A stretch of DNA of 64,000 nucleotides from assembly GCA_017403285.1 (NCBI GenBank), contig JAFQOI010000018.1, positions 17,696-81,695 on the forward strand, in the 5' to 3' direction. How positions within the stretch are numbered: position 1 is the stretch's first letter; each line of letters opens with the position of its first letter. The notes beneath the pieces were generated by a model that did not search any database, was not told the origin of the DNA, and saw only the letters and a list, made by a program, of their open reading frames with translations. The stretch comes from a bacterium (GTDB lineage Bacteria; Cyanobacteriota; Vampirovibrionia; Gastranaerophilales; Gastranaerophilaceae). Both the position numbers and the translations under genes were made by a program. Positions 55,341 through 64,000 of this stretch are shown here, in pieces.

Positions 55341-58217
55341 ATGAATACGATAAAACCTATTATAGGTAACTCTCAAGAGAGAAAAGTAGTAAAACGACTG
55401 CAATCCAATAAAAAAGGGAGTAATGTTAGTTTTAAGGCAGTAAATCCCGCAAAAATAGTAAATCCAAAAAGTTTATTAAGTGCAGCTGACAAAAATGTAT
55501 TAAATGTCTTTTCTCAACACTACGGCAAAGCAGGTACCTTCTTAATTGATAAAACAGATGATTTGATAAAAGAATCAAAAATTCTAGAAAAAAGCTCTAG
55601 ATTTGTTTTAGACAAAGGTAAAATGGTAATAAAAGACAAAAGCATCCCAAAATCTCTGTTCGAAAATGTAATCTTCCCATTCATAACTCTTCCTTTATAC
55701 GCAGCCAATTGGGTCATAAAAAAAGCACAAGCAGTTCCTTTCCTAAAAAAAGGTGCCACTGCATTATATGACAAATCACTTTTTAGAGTTCCAAGAAAAT
55801 TAAATCACCTCAACGAAAGTACAAACCAAATAAAAGGGATTTTAGAGAAAACAAATTCAACTGTATCTAGCTTCATAAAAGAAAAAGGCTTGAAAATGAC
55901 AACTGAAGAGCTTATGGAAAAGTTAAGCAAAGCAGATGACAGCCCAATAGTAAAAGAAGCGAGTGATTACGTAAAAGAAAACTTATATAAAGCAAGCAAC
56001 AAATTTTTTGACAAATACACAGGTAATTTTAATACCGCGTATGAAAGGCCTTTAAACAGAATTGTTACGGGGTTAATTCCAGTTACGTTTTTAGCAAATG
56101 ACGCATATAATCTTGCCGTTCTTTGTGGCGATTCAAAAGAAGATTGTAAAAAAGAAGCAAATGAAAGACGTTCACAAGAAATAAGCAGAGTATTCACAAC
56201 AGCATTTATCCAACTGCTTACATTTGGCGCATTCACAAAACAAGTTAACACAATTCCTTGGTTTACACCTGCAACATCAGCACTAACAGTACTATTCTCA
56301 GAAATTTCATCAAGAAAGAGATTAGGTAAACCCGTATTCTTCTTATCTAAAGAAAAAGCAAAAGAATACAATGAAAAAGAAGAAAACAAAGTAAAAAATG
56401 AAAATAAGACAAAAACAATTAATTCAACAACGGCAAAAGATGCTCCAGTAAAGACACAAACACCTCAAATATCAGAAAAGGCACAACAAACCCCAAACTT
56501 CATAACTGCCGCTCAGTCAGAACCAAGCATTTTTGCTAGTTTTAAAGGTGCAACAAAAACAGAACAAGCAAATAAAGACAAAGAAAAAACAGAAACAAAA
56601 GAGAAAAAAGCTTTAATGAATATGGATACATTCAAAAAAGCGGTTGCAATTGCGCTTGCAGGAAGTTTTGCTGTTAGTTTCTTAAAGAACAGTTCATACA
56701 CAAGAAATTCAAAAATAATGCAAGCATTCAAAAAATTTGGTGAAACTTGCAAAAAGAAAATATATGATCCATTAGCATTCAAGACATTTGAAATGAAAAC
56801 ATCAGAATTTGATGATTTAATGAAAGTTCTTGATGATGTAGGCTGTAAAGAAATTGCAGATGGTCATAGATTTATAAAAGATAAATATTCCGTAATTGGA
56901 AAAAGCGCAACAGATGCCGCTAGCGCAATTTTGATGCCAAAACACTCAATTTCTTCTGAAGGAAGAAAGAAAGCTATTGAACAAATATCAACTGCACTTA
57001 AGGATATAGCAGATGACGCTGATATTCAAAAAGTTACAGAATCCATCAAAACTGCTTTAAACTTAGAAAAAACTGCTATTTCTGAAATGAAATATGATAA
57101 AGTTGCACAAAAAGCAACAGAAATCATTAAGAATAAAAAAGTAAAATTATCTGAAGAACAACTTCAATCATTAACTGCAAGAATAGCAGAAGCAGTAGAA
57201 CAAAATGGTTCAAGTTCAATGATTAAAGTTGAAACAAAATTAAAACCATTTGTCGATATAGTAATAGAGCCATTCAAATTCATTAAATCTGCAATAAATT
57301 TACCATTTAAAATAGTAACAGCGCTTACTAACTTAGCGACTTCACCTGTACGAAAGAAAGCAGCAGAAGCAGCTCTAGGAAAAGCAGAATTAAATAACTT
57401 TGAAAAAGCAGTTAATAAAGTTGTTACAGAAATATTTGGCGAAGCATCTCCAAAATCTAAAAAAATAAGCCAAGAGATTTTTGTAAATGCAATGGAACAA
57501 TTTAAAAAGAAAACAGAGCCTTATAGGAAAGCAAAAGAAATATTAGACAAAGCTGTTGCTAATGGTACTGCGACACCAAAAATGGAAGAAGCAGTAAAAA
57601 AAGCAGAAGACGATTTGTACAAATATATAAATCGTGCTGTACAAAAATCATTTGATGGGGTTACACAATCAAGCAACAAGAATACAGACCTTGCAATGAT
57701 GACAAAACTTGCATCTTCAGCAGTAACTTCAGCATTCTTAGTTGCAGATAACTACAACATGGTAATGATTAAATCTAATGGTGAAGACGCTGCTGGTGCA
57801 AAAGAGAAGGCAAATGAACGTATTATTCAAAGATTAAGTGCTTTATTCTATCAAACACTATTCATTAACTGGTTTAACTCTACATTTAGAGCTACATACA
57901 ACAGTTCATTGAAAGGTATGACAGCAGTTGCGATACCAAATACATTAACAACTGAAATCATCACAAGAAAATCAATCGGCATGCCTGTAGGCAAAAAGAC
58001 ATATGAAGAATTACAAGAAATTGATGAAAAGAACGAAAGCAGAAAAGGTTTTCTTGGGAAATACTTCAAATTTATGAGACTATTAACAGGTAAAAAACCA
58101 TTGAAAGATAGATTGCCAAAAGACAAACAGAATACGCTAGAAACAGCAGCAAAAGAAGTAGCGAAAGCAACAAATACTACATCTACAAATCTGCTAGAAA
58201 TCTATGCGGTGAAATAA
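55341..58217 (+). CDS. Large lineage-specific membrane protein with an internal duplication
   Basis: 958 aa with a GGGAAG site before the ATG. The N-terminus carries NVSFKAVNPA, the SFKx tag seen in other unknowns here. Two halves repeat a module of a helix, an AxDxYN segment, an acidic ANERR/ANERI block, a membrane hairpin and a xEIxxRKxxGxPV end: residues ~232-340 (LANDAYNLAVLCG ... SEISSRKRLGKPV) and ~805-910 (VADNYNMVMIKSN ... TEIITRKSIGMPV). Between them lie Lys/Ala-rich helices, one hydrophobic segment (AVAIALAGSFAVSFL) and a disordered Lys-Thr linker. Function unknown; it ends just before the two tRNA genes. Confidence 0.7.
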   Translation: MNTIKPIIGNSQERKVVKRLQSNKKGSNVSFKAVNPAKIVNPKSLLSAADKNVLNVFSQHYGKAGTFLIDKTDDLIKESKILEKSSRFVLDKGKMVIKDKSIPKSLFENVIFPFITLPLYAANWVIKKAQAVPFLKKGATALYDKSLFRVPRKLNHLNESTNQIKGILEKTNSTVSSFIKEKGLKMTTEELMEKLSKADDSPIVKEASDYVKENLYKASNKFFDKYTGNFNTAYERPLNRIVTGLIPVTFLANDAYNLAVLCGDSKEDCKKEANERRSQEISRVFTTAFIQLLTFGAFTKQVNTIPWFTPATSALTVLFSEISSRKRLGKPVFFLSKEKAKEYNEKEENKVKNENKTKTINSTTAKDAPVKTQTPQISEKAQQTPNFITAAQSEPSIFASFKGATKTEQANKDKEKTETKEKKALMNMDTFKKAVAIALAGSFAVSFLKNSSYTRNSKIMQAFKKFGETCKKKIYDPLAFKTFEMKTSEFDDLMKVLDDVGCKEIADGHRFIKDKYSVIGKSATDAASAILMPKHSISSEGRKKAIEQISTALKDIADDADIQKVTESIKTALNLEKTAISEMKYDKVAQKATEIIKNKKVKLSEEQLQSLTARIAEAVEQNGSSSMIKVETKLKPFVDIVIEPFKFIKSAINLPFKIVTALTNLATSPVRKKAAEAALGKAELNNFEKAVNKVVTEIFGEASPKSKKISQEIFVNAMEQFKKKTEPYRKAKEILDKAVANGTATPKMEEAVKKAEDDLYKYINRAVQKSFDGVTQSSNKNTDLAMMTKLASSAVTSAFLVADNYNMVMIKSNGEDAAGAKEKANERIIQRLSALFYQTLFINWFNSTFRATYNSSLKGMTAVAIPNTLTTEIITRKSIGMPVGKKTYEELQEIDEKNESRKGFLGKYFKFMRLLTGKKPLKDRLPKDKQNTLETAAKEVAKATNTTSTNLLEIYAVK

Positions 58218-58267
58218 TAAAACTGGACAACTACACATTGAATAATTTTATTGTAGAATATGATTAT

Positions 58268-58340
58268 GCCGTTGTAGCTTAGCCGGTAGAGCAATTGATT
58301 CGTAATCAATAGGTCGTGGGTTCGATTCCCATCAACGGCT
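58268..58340 (+). tRNA. tRNA-Thr (CGT anticodon)
   Basis: A 73-nt cloverleaf: acceptor GCCGTTG/CAACGGC, D arm GCTT...GAGC, anticodon stem ATTGA/TCAAT with loop TTCGTAA (anticodon CGT at 58301-58303), T arm GTGGG/CCCAT. CCA is not encoded. A promoter-like TGGACA-N17-TTTATT lies at 58224-58252. Confidence 0.95.
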
Positions 58341-58386
58341 TTTACTTAGAAAAAAAGCAAAAATTGCACATTTAAGCGAAAAACTA

Positions 58387-58414
58387 TTTACAACGAAAGT
58401 TTTTTTGATAATAT
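58387..58414 (+). promoter_or_regulatory. Promoter for tRNA-Asn
   Basis: TTTACA (58387-58392), 16 nt, TAATAT (58409-58414), about 15 nt before the tRNA 5' end. Confidence 0.5.
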
Positions 58415-58428
58415 ATAGATATGGATAT

Positions 58429-58500
<72 letters not shown>

Positions 58501-58514
58501 TTTTTTAAAATAAA

Positions 58515-58540
58515 GAGCAGGCTTTATGCCTGTTTTTTTT
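58515..58540 (+). terminator. Terminator of the tRNA-Asn gene
   Basis: CAGGC / GCCTG with a 5-nt loop followed by eight T residues and extended by flanking A/T pairing. Confidence 0.75.
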
Positions 58541-58555
58541 ATTTTAAAAGCTTTT

Positions 58556-58671
58556 TGTGGGACGAGAACCGTTGGTTCAAGCGGATTTGCGGACGGACGA
58601 CACAAAGTTAGTCCGGATAGCGAACAGATTGAGCCTGCTGAGGCGAAGCCGTAGCAGTCCCACTTGAGGAG
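58556..58671. repeat. GC-rich structured island with tRNA-Asn-derived ends
   Basis: About 116 bp at ~57% G+C by my count, inside an AT-rich genome. GTGGGAC (58557-58563) pairs with GTCCCAC (58657-58663). Inside are hairpins GAACC-GTT-GGTTC (58566-58578), CGGAC...GTCCG (58590-58615) and CTGCT-GA-GGC-GAA-GCC-GT-AGCAG (58635-58657). The right end copies the tRNA-Asn 3' end (15 of 16 nt, with CCA following), and the left end resembles it in inverted form. No ORF is believable. It could be a tRNA-derived repeat or an att-type remnant. Confidence 0.6.
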
Positions 58672-58760
58672 CCATTTAACAAAAAAGAGATGTTGATTTT
58701 TTTTCAAAATAGTATACAAGAAGATGTGCAAATTTTTCTTTTACACGTTTTAATGCATAT

Positions 58761-60344
58761 ATGAAAGTGCATCCTGTAGATATTAATTTGGTTTGGAGCA
58801 AACGAGGAACTCCACCAAAAGCAAGTAATTTTCATGCAGTAAATTACTTATCTTCTGATGCTTGTTTTGACTACCTTAACGCAATAGCAAATTATAATAT
58901 AACTTTTAATGGAAAAGGCATCTCTTTTTACGCAATTGATGAAAATGGAAATTACAAAAAATACGATAGCAAAAACAAAGCAGTAAGAGAATTAAAAACA
59001 AATAATAATCTTTTAACAGAATGTCTTAATGGAACAAGAAAAACAACAGCAGGACATACCTTTGTTTTGGCAGAAAAAATAGAACATACCGACAAAGATG
59101 GAAATATTATTATTGACCAAGTTAAAATAGAAGAAATTACAAATTCTGCTTTTGATAAGGGAAAAAGAACGCCTATATATGCTGTTGATGAAAATGGTCA
59201 GTATAGAAAATATGCAGACATAAAAATTGCAGCAAAGGCATTTTCTGCCCATCCATCACATATTCTTTCTTGCTTAAATGGTGGAGCGCAAAAAAGAATA
59301 AAAAATTATGCATTTGTAAGAGCCGAAGATGTTGAAAGAACTGATAGCAATAATCATACAATTCTCGACACTACAAAATTAAGACAAATAGGACAAGAGT
59401 CATCATTAAGAAAAAGTTTTGTGCCAATTTATGCAATTGGAATAGATGGAAGTTATAAACGATATGAAAACAAAAAAAGAACCGCAAGACTCTTTGGAAT
59501 TGATAATTCAACATTAACAAAATATTTACAAGACAAATGTAATTCTGATATGGGCTATGCATTCATATATGCAAGTGAGTTAGAAAAAAAAGGTCAAAAC
59601 AACGAAACAGCCCTAGATTATGACCTATTAAAAAGAAAATTTGAACAAATTAATGAAAAAGCAGTATACGCCATTTCTAAAGATGGTGTTTGTCAAAAAT
59701 ATATAAGTCAAGCAGATGCAGCAAGAAAATTAAATCTTGATAGTGACAGAATTTCACGTTGTATAAATGGTAGAAATTCAATGGTGAATGGATATGTTTT
59801 TGTAAAAGCAAGTGATATTGATTCTTTTGAAAACGGAATACTAACAAGAAATAGTAAACTAATAAAAAAATTCGCAAATGAATTATCTAAACAAAGAGTT
59901 AAAGCAATTTATTCCTTTGATTCAGAAGGAAATTACAGAAGACATACAAGCATCAAAACAGTAGTTGACGATTTATCCGTATACACATCTAGCGTAAGAA
60001 AATGTTTAAGTGGTGAATATAGAGCAACTCACGGATATAAATTTATATATGCGGAAAATTTTGAAGAAATGGATGAAGATGGAAATCTAGTTGTGAATTA
60101 TGACAAACTTGATGAAATTTCTTATGAAATAAATCCAGAAAGAAAAAAAACAATAGATAAACTAGGTAAAATATATGCCATAAAAAGTGATAAAATAGAA
60201 GAATTTGAAAATTTAAGAGTTGCATCTAGAACACTTGGAATTGATGAAACTGCAATTATTTATTACTTAAGGAACGGAACGAATCCTACAGATGGAACAT
60301 ACGCAATTAATAAGTATGTTTTTGCCAGTGAACGTTATAAATAA
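58761..60344 (+). CDS. Array of six NUMOD1-like DNA-binding repeats, no nuclease domain
   Basis: 527 aa. Six ~50-residue modules follow the pattern YAIDxxGxYKxYxSxxxAA then LGIxxSxIxxCLNG and GYxFVxA: residues ~55-104, 138-189, 222-272, 301-351, 381-431 and 470-524. Linkers of ~30 residues repeat an E-x-D-x-x-GN-x-x-x-D-x-x-K-L-x-x-I pattern. NUMOD1 is a helix-turn-helix module of homing nucleases (GIY-YIG, HNH); neither catalytic domain is present. It may bind DNA in a modular way. No Shine-Dalgarno; the gene lies 90 bp past the GC-rich island. Confidence 0.6.
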   Translation: MKVHPVDINLVWSKRGTPPKASNFHAVNYLSSDACFDYLNAIANYNITFNGKGISFYAIDENGNYKKYDSKNKAVRELKTNNNLLTECLNGTRKTTAGHTFVLAEKIEHTDKDGNIIIDQVKIEEITNSAFDKGKRTPIYAVDENGQYRKYADIKIAAKAFSAHPSHILSCLNGGAQKRIKNYAFVRAEDVERTDSNNHTILDTTKLRQIGQESSLRKSFVPIYAIGIDGSYKRYENKKRTARLFGIDNSTLTKYLQDKCNSDMGYAFIYASELEKKGQNNETALDYDLLKRKFEQINEKAVYAISKDGVCQKYISQADAARKLNLDSDRISRCINGRNSMVNGYVFVKASDIDSFENGILTRNSKLIKKFANELSKQRVKAIYSFDSEGNYRRHTSIKTVVDDLSVYTSSVRKCLSGEYRATHGYKFIYAENFEEMDEDGNLVVNYDKLDEISYEINPERKKTIDKLGKIYAIKSDKIEEFENLRVASRTLGIDETAIIYYLRNGTNPTDGTYAINKYVFASERYK

Positions 60345-60422
60345 ACCTTTTGAATAATATGTCATATTCTTGTTTATTCATCTTTTATTTAGTAGAATTA
60401 ATATAAAAGAGGAGGATAATTT

Positions 60423-61241
60423 ATGGTTAATGCAGTAAAATTAAATAATTTTGAAATAGGAAACAATAAATTAACCATTCTCGCTGGTCCATGTGCTATC
60501 GAATCAAAAGATATCCTATTTAAAACTGCAGATTACCTTAAATCTTTAACAGATGAACTTGGCATAAATTATGTATTCAAAGCATCCTTTGACAAAGCAA
60601 ATAGAAGTTCATTATCTTCATACCGTGGGCTTGGAATGGAAGAAGGATTGGCTCTTTTAGAGGCAGTAAAGAAAGAATTTGATGTTCCAGTCGTTACAGA
60701 TATTCATGAATCAAATCAAGCAGATATTACAGCAGAAGTCGCTGATATAATACAAATCCCAGCATTTTTATGCAGACAAACAGATTTACTTGTTGCTGCC
60801 GCTAAAACAAATAAAATAATAAATATAAAAAAAGGCCAGTTTCTTGCCCCAAGCCAAATGAAATCTATAGCACAAAAAGTAAAAGATTCTGGCAATGATA
60901 AAATAACAATTACTGATAGAGGCGTAAGTTTTGGATACAACAACCTTGTTTCTGATATGAGAGCAATTCCTATAATTCAAAAAATGGGGTATCCCGTAAT
61001 ATTTGACGCAACACATAGTGTTCAACTGCCTGGTGGAGCAGGAGATAGTTCTTCTGGCGAAAGACAATTCGTACCAATTTTAGCAAAATCAGCAATTGCC
61101 GCTGGTGCAAATGGCTTATTCTTTGAAGTACATCCAGACCCTGATTGCGCATTATGCGATGGCGCAAATATGGTTAACTTTAATCAGGCAAAAGAAATAT
61201 TCAAAATTTGCAACGAAATTTTCAATTTAGTTAATCAATAA
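60423..61241 (+). CDS. kdsA: Kdo-8-phosphate synthase
   Basis: KdsA condenses arabinose-5-phosphate with PEP to Kdo-8-phosphate. The 272-aa barrel has LAGPCAIESKD, FKASFDKANRSS, CRQTDLLVAAA and FDATHSVQLPGG. AGAGGAGG precedes the ATG. Together with kdsB, lpxI and lpxB it supports a lipopolysaccharide-containing envelope. It converges with the pilin-like gene, 3 bp apart. Confidence 0.96.
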   Translation: MVNAVKLNNFEIGNNKLTILAGPCAIESKDILFKTADYLKSLTDELGINYVFKASFDKANRSSLSSYRGLGMEEGLALLEAVKKEFDVPVVTDIHESNQADITAEVADIIQIPAFLCRQTDLLVAAAKTNKIINIKKGQFLAPSQMKSIAQKVKDSGNDKITITDRGVSFGYNNLVSDMRAIPIIQKMGYPVIFDATHSVQLPGGAGDSSSGERQFVPILAKSAIAAGANGLFFEVHPDPDCALCDGANMVNFNQAKEIFKICNEIFNLVNQ

Positions 61242-61251
61242 AAATTATTGA
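61235..61251. terminator. Palindrome shared by two convergent stop codons
   Basis: TCAATAA / TTATTGA with a 3-nt loop carries the stop codons of kdsA and the pilin-like gene. Short and AT-rich, so a weak terminator. Confidence 0.3.
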
Positions 61252-61988
61252 ATTACATATCTTGCTTGTGCCCAAGGATAACCTTTGATAATTTTCCAAC
61301 CATCTTTCATAATTAATGCACCGCAATAATTACCATTTTGTCCAACAGAACAATTATTTGGATTTGAAGATGACATTAATTCTGATTTCATATACTCATG
61401 CCCGTATGGTAAAAATTGACCAACATATTCAGGATGAGTATCATTTTGTATCCAATACTCAAACATAAATATATCTCTAGCAACAACGTTCAATCTTTTT
61501 TTACCATTTGTATCAATATAGAAATAAAGAACTTTAAAATTTTCATTATTCTGTGATTGCATTGCTACAAACGTACCATCATTTAAGAAAAACCTTGCCC
61601 ATGTTGAAGGAAGTGACTTAACAGTACCATTTAGCTCTTTAAAATCATAATCACATTGTCCTTCAGTTGATGTTTCGCAATCTTTTGAAAGAATAATATA
61701 AGGTTTCAAATACTGTGCAAATACACTATATGAAGTCGCATCACTTAACCCACCATCAACATCCCAAGTTTCAGGACTACCATTCATCGATCTTGAAGAA
61801 TTTAAAGCATTAGCAAATGTAGAATAAGCTTTTTTTAGACGAACTACTGTTTGATCTTTATGATGATCAGCAACTAAAGTTCCCATTGATATAGTAAAAA
61901 CAACCCCTATGATTACTTGCGTAATCAACATTTCAGAAAGGGTTTGACCTCGTTTAAATGAACTTAAGTTTCTAATCTTTTTAAACAA
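61245..61988 (-). CDS. Type IV pilin-like / pseudopilin protein
   Basis: 247 aa. The N-terminus ends a short leader at KRGQTLSEMLITQVIIG, matching the G-x-T-L-x-E prepilin peptidase site with Glu5-type residue and a following helix (VVFTISMGTLV). The mature globular part is Cys-containing (DCETSTEGQCDYD) and beta-rich. The start is TTG at 61988 with AAGGA upstream. It could form part of a type IV pilus or a type II secretion pseudopilus. Such leaders recur in this kind of genome. Confidence 0.75.
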   Translation of the reverse strand: MFKKIRNLSSFKRGQTLSEMLITQVIIGVVFTISMGTLVADHHKDQTVVRLKKAYSTFANALNSSRSMNGSPETWDVDGGLSDATSYSVFAQYLKPYIILSKDCETSTEGQCDYDFKELNGTVKSLPSTWARFFLNDGTFVAMQSQNNENFKVLYFYIDTNGKKRLNVVARDIFMFEYWIQNDTHPEYVGQFLPYGHEYMKSELMSSSNPNNCSVGQNGNYCGALIMKDGWKIIKGYPWAQARYVIQ

Positions 61989-62005
61989 TTTGAATAATCC
62001 TTATA

Positions 62006-62908
62006 TTATTTTACAACAAATGTATAGTTATTAAGAACTGAGATAAGTTGTTGTTTTTCTTCATCATCTAAAGCAACTAATGGTAGTCTAACATATTCTT
62101 TTATAATACCAATATTGCTCAATGCCGCCTTAACTGGAACAGGATTTGGCGCCATAAATAGTTTTTTGAACAATGGATATAATTTCAAATGAACTTTCAA
62201 TGCTTCATCATTTTTGCCTGATTTAAAATCAGAAATCATTTTCTTCATTTCCGTACCAACCAAGTGAGAAGCAACACTTATAACACCATGAGCCCCTAAA
62301 GACATCATTGGAATAGTCAAACTATCATCACCAGAATATATAGCAAAATCTTCTGGACATAACGCCTTTATATCACTGATTAAATCTAAATCAGCATTAC
62401 TTTGTTTCACAGCAACAATATTTTTGTGTTCTTTTGCCAATTTTGCAATTGTTGATGGCAACATGTTAACACCAGTTCTACCCGGAATATTATACAAAAT
62501 TATTGGCAAGTCAACTGCTTTAGCAATTGCAGAAAAATGCATGTACATCCCTTTTTGAGAAGGCTTATTGTAATAAGGAACAACTGATAAAATCGCATCT
62601 GCACCTAAATCTTTTGCTTTTTTTGAAGAAGCAACTGCAGTTTCGGTAGAGTTTGAACCAGCACCCATAATAACTTTTACTCTGCCATTTACAACTTTTT
62701 TCACGAAGTAAAACATTGCATGTTCTTCTTCATGTGACAATGTCGGCGTTTCACCTGTAGTGCCAGCAACTAATATAGCATCTGTCCCATTATCAATAAG
62801 ATGATTTATAAGTTTTTCTAATGCAGGATAATCAATACTTAAATCCTCATTAAAAGGAGTTACCATTGCTGTTATAATTTCACCAGCGTTATATCTTAAA
62901 TTACTCAT
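62006..62908 (-). CDS. dapA: 4-hydroxy-tetrahydrodipicolinate synthase
   Basis: DapA condenses pyruvate with aspartate semialdehyde, the first lysine/DAP step. The 300-aa TIM barrel has LVAGTTGETPTLSHEE, the Tyr139 site in PIILYNIPGRTG and the Schiff-base Lys168 in IVAVKQSN. AAGGAG precedes the ATG. It follows asd by 10 nt in an operon. Confidence 0.96.
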   Translation of the reverse strand: MSNLRYNAGEIITAMVTPFNEDLSIDYPALEKLINHLIDNGTDAILVAGTTGETPTLSHEEEHAMFYFVKKVVNGRVKVIMGAGSNSTETAVASSKKAKDLGADAILSVVPYYNKPSQKGMYMHFSAIAKAVDLPIILYNIPGRTGVNMLPSTIAKLAKEHKNIVAVKQSNADLDLISDIKALCPEDFAIYSGDDSLTIPMMSLGAHGVISVASHLVGTEMKKMISDFKSGKNDEALKVHLKLYPLFKKLFMAPNPVPVKAALSNIGIIKEYVRLPLVALDDEEKQQLISVLNNYTFVVK

Positions 62909-62918
62909 TTATTTCTCC

Positions 62919-63935
62919 TTAAAAAACCTGCATTTCAATAACTTTTTCAGCAATTCTAACTGTATTTAAAGCAGCACCAATTCTCAAATTATCTGCAACA
63001 CACCAGAATGTAATAGCATTATCAAATGCAATATCTTTTCTTATTCTGCCAACATAAACTGGATTTTTTCCAGCAGCCATTAATGCAGTTGGGAACTCAA
63101 ATTCAGCAGGATTATCAACAACTTCAACTCCCCAAGCATTTTCAAGAAGTTCTCTTGCCTTTTCAGGTGTAATATCTTTCTCAAATTCCACTGTTACGGC
63201 TTCTGAGTGTCCAACAAAAACTGGAACTCTAACTGCGGTACAAGAAATTGGAGTATTTGGTGCCAAATGAAGAATTTTTCTTGTTTCATTTGTTACTTTC
63301 ATTTCTTCTTTTGTATAACCATTGTCACAAAAATCATCAATTTGAGGAATACAATTGTATGCAATTGGTTTTTTGAATTTTTTATTTTCAAATGGTCTAT
63401 TTTCATTTGCCGCAATAGTGCTTTCTCTTAATTCGTTAATTGCGGCCAAACCAGCACCTGAAACTGATTGATAAGTACTAACAACCATTCTTTTTATGCC
63501 TGCATAATCATGTAATGGTTTTAAAGCAAGCATAAGTTGTGATGTTGAACAATTTGGATTTGCAATAATACCATTGTGTTTTCTTATATCTTCATCATTA
63601 ACACCTGCAATAACCAAAGGGACGTCATTTTCCATTCTAAACGCACTTGAATTATCAATATAAACAGCGCCTCTTTTAACTGCTTCTTTTGCCAAAGCTA
63701 AACTTGTGGAACCACCAGCAGACGCCAAAACAATGTTAATACCTTCAAATGCATCTGGTGTTGCTTCAATAATTGTATATTTTTTACCTTTAAATTCAAT
63801 TTCTTTACCTGCACTTTTAGCACTAGCAAGAAATTTAATATCTTCAAATTCAACATTATTTTCGGCCAAAATTTCAAGAATATGTCTACCAACTACTCCT
63901 GTTGCACCTAACACTCCTATCACGGGTTTTCTCAT
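62919..63935 (-). CDS. asd: Aspartate-semialdehyde dehydrogenase
   Basis: Asd reduces aspartyl phosphate to aspartate semialdehyde, the branch point to lysine, threonine and methionine. The 338-aa protein has GVLGATGVVGRHIL, catalytic Cys129 in NPNCSTSQ and the GHSEAVTVEF strand. AAGAGG lies 9 nt before the ATG. It is co-transcribed with dapA; the order asd-dapA feeds aspartate semialdehyde directly. Confidence 0.96.
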   Translation of the reverse strand: MRKPVIGVLGATGVVGRHILEILAENNVEFEDIKFLASAKSAGKEIEFKGKKYTIIEATPDAFEGINIVLASAGGSTSLALAKEAVKRGAVYIDNSSAFRMENDVPLVIAGVNDEDIRKHNGIIANPNCSTSQLMLALKPLHDYAGIKRMVVSTYQSVSGAGLAAINELRESTIAANENRPFENKKFKKPIAYNCIPQIDDFCDNGYTKEEMKVTNETRKILHLAPNTPISCTAVRVPVFVGHSEAVTVEFEKDITPEKARELLENAWGVEVVDNPAEFEFPTALMAAGKNPVYVGRIRKDIAFDNAITFWCVADNLRIGAALNTVRIAEKVIEMQVF

Positions 63936-63964
63936 CTTATTAATACCTCTTTTACTCCAATTTA

Positions 63965-63993
63965 ATTATCTGATAAATATATTATTTAGACAA
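63965..63993 (-). promoter_or_regulatory. Sigma-70-type promoter of asd-dapA
   Basis: On the minus strand TTGTCT, 17 nt, GATAAT. It sits about 30 nt before the asd start codon and upstream of its AAGAGG site. Confidence 0.6.
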
Positions 63994-64000
63994 GTTTATA

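Overview
This is a stretch of AT-rich bacterial chromosome (by eye near one third G+C) carrying mostly housekeeping genes interleaved with lineage-specific secreted and membrane proteins. The lipid A and Kdo genes (lpxI, lpxB, kdsA, kdsB), a predicted outer-membrane barrel, a pilin-like protein and a lipoprotein point to a Gram-negative envelope. The MEP pathway (ispG) and the DAP pathway (asd, dapA, dapB) are present and TGA is a stop codon. The mix of AT-rich coding, many short SFKG/SFGR-like N-termini in hypothetical proteins, type-IV-pilin-like GQTLSE leaders, FlhB beside a small sigma factor, and unknown proteins with coiled-coil ends fits an uncultured gut lineage such as Candidatus Gastranaerophilales (Vampirovibrionia/Melainabacteria). 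That assignment is an inference from gene style and needs marker phylogeny.

Layout. 1-5.4 kb: end of a membrane glycosyltransferase-like gene, a collagen-like/annexin-like protein on the minus strand, a regulatory gap with a possible small RNA, and a repeat-rich zinc-protease candidate. 5.4-10.3 kb: mtaB and dnaE. 10.2-14.2 kb: two HD-GYP signalling proteins flanking a family 2 glycosyltransferase. 14.3-17.3 kb (minus): sigma factor, TSCPD protein, lpxI, lpxB. 17.5-28.2 kb: a Pro/Gln-rich HEAT-like protein, a degenerate HerA-like ATPase, a helical unknown, a CoA-dehydratase-activase-like ATPase, a membrane unknown, a solute-binding lipoprotein and miaB. 28.3-36.6 kb (plus): ppiC, pepP, an rRNA methylase, a tiny ORF, argS, accD, accA, prmA, kdsB. 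36.7-43 kb: a calpain-like cysteine protease, small unknowns, dapB, a barrel protein, pyrF, a radical SAM protein. 43-46 kb: maf, apt, flhB, second sigma factor. 46-54.5 kb: TPR proteins, a frame-disrupted small gene, a membrane unknown, ychF, ispG. 54.5-64 kb: phosphodiesterase, a large internally duplicated membrane protein, tRNA-Thr and tRNA-Asn, a GC-rich tRNA-derived island, an array of NUMOD1-like DNA-binding repeats, kdsA, a pilin-like protein, dapA and asd.

Themes. Envelope building (lpxI-lpxB, kdsB, kdsA), fatty acid initiation (accD-accA) and lysine/peptidoglycan precursors (asd-dapA, dapB) are spread across small operons. Cyclic-di-GMP turnover and FlhB plus two short sigma factors suggest regulated surface or export functions. 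The least explained parts are: a conserved-spacing promoter-like motif (GCAATTTT, 15 nt, TTTAT) shared by lineage-specific genes; the annexin-like, calpain-like and zincin proteins, whose families are better known from eukaryotes or toxins; the NUMOD1-like array without a nuclease; and the structured GC-rich island behind tRNA-Asn.
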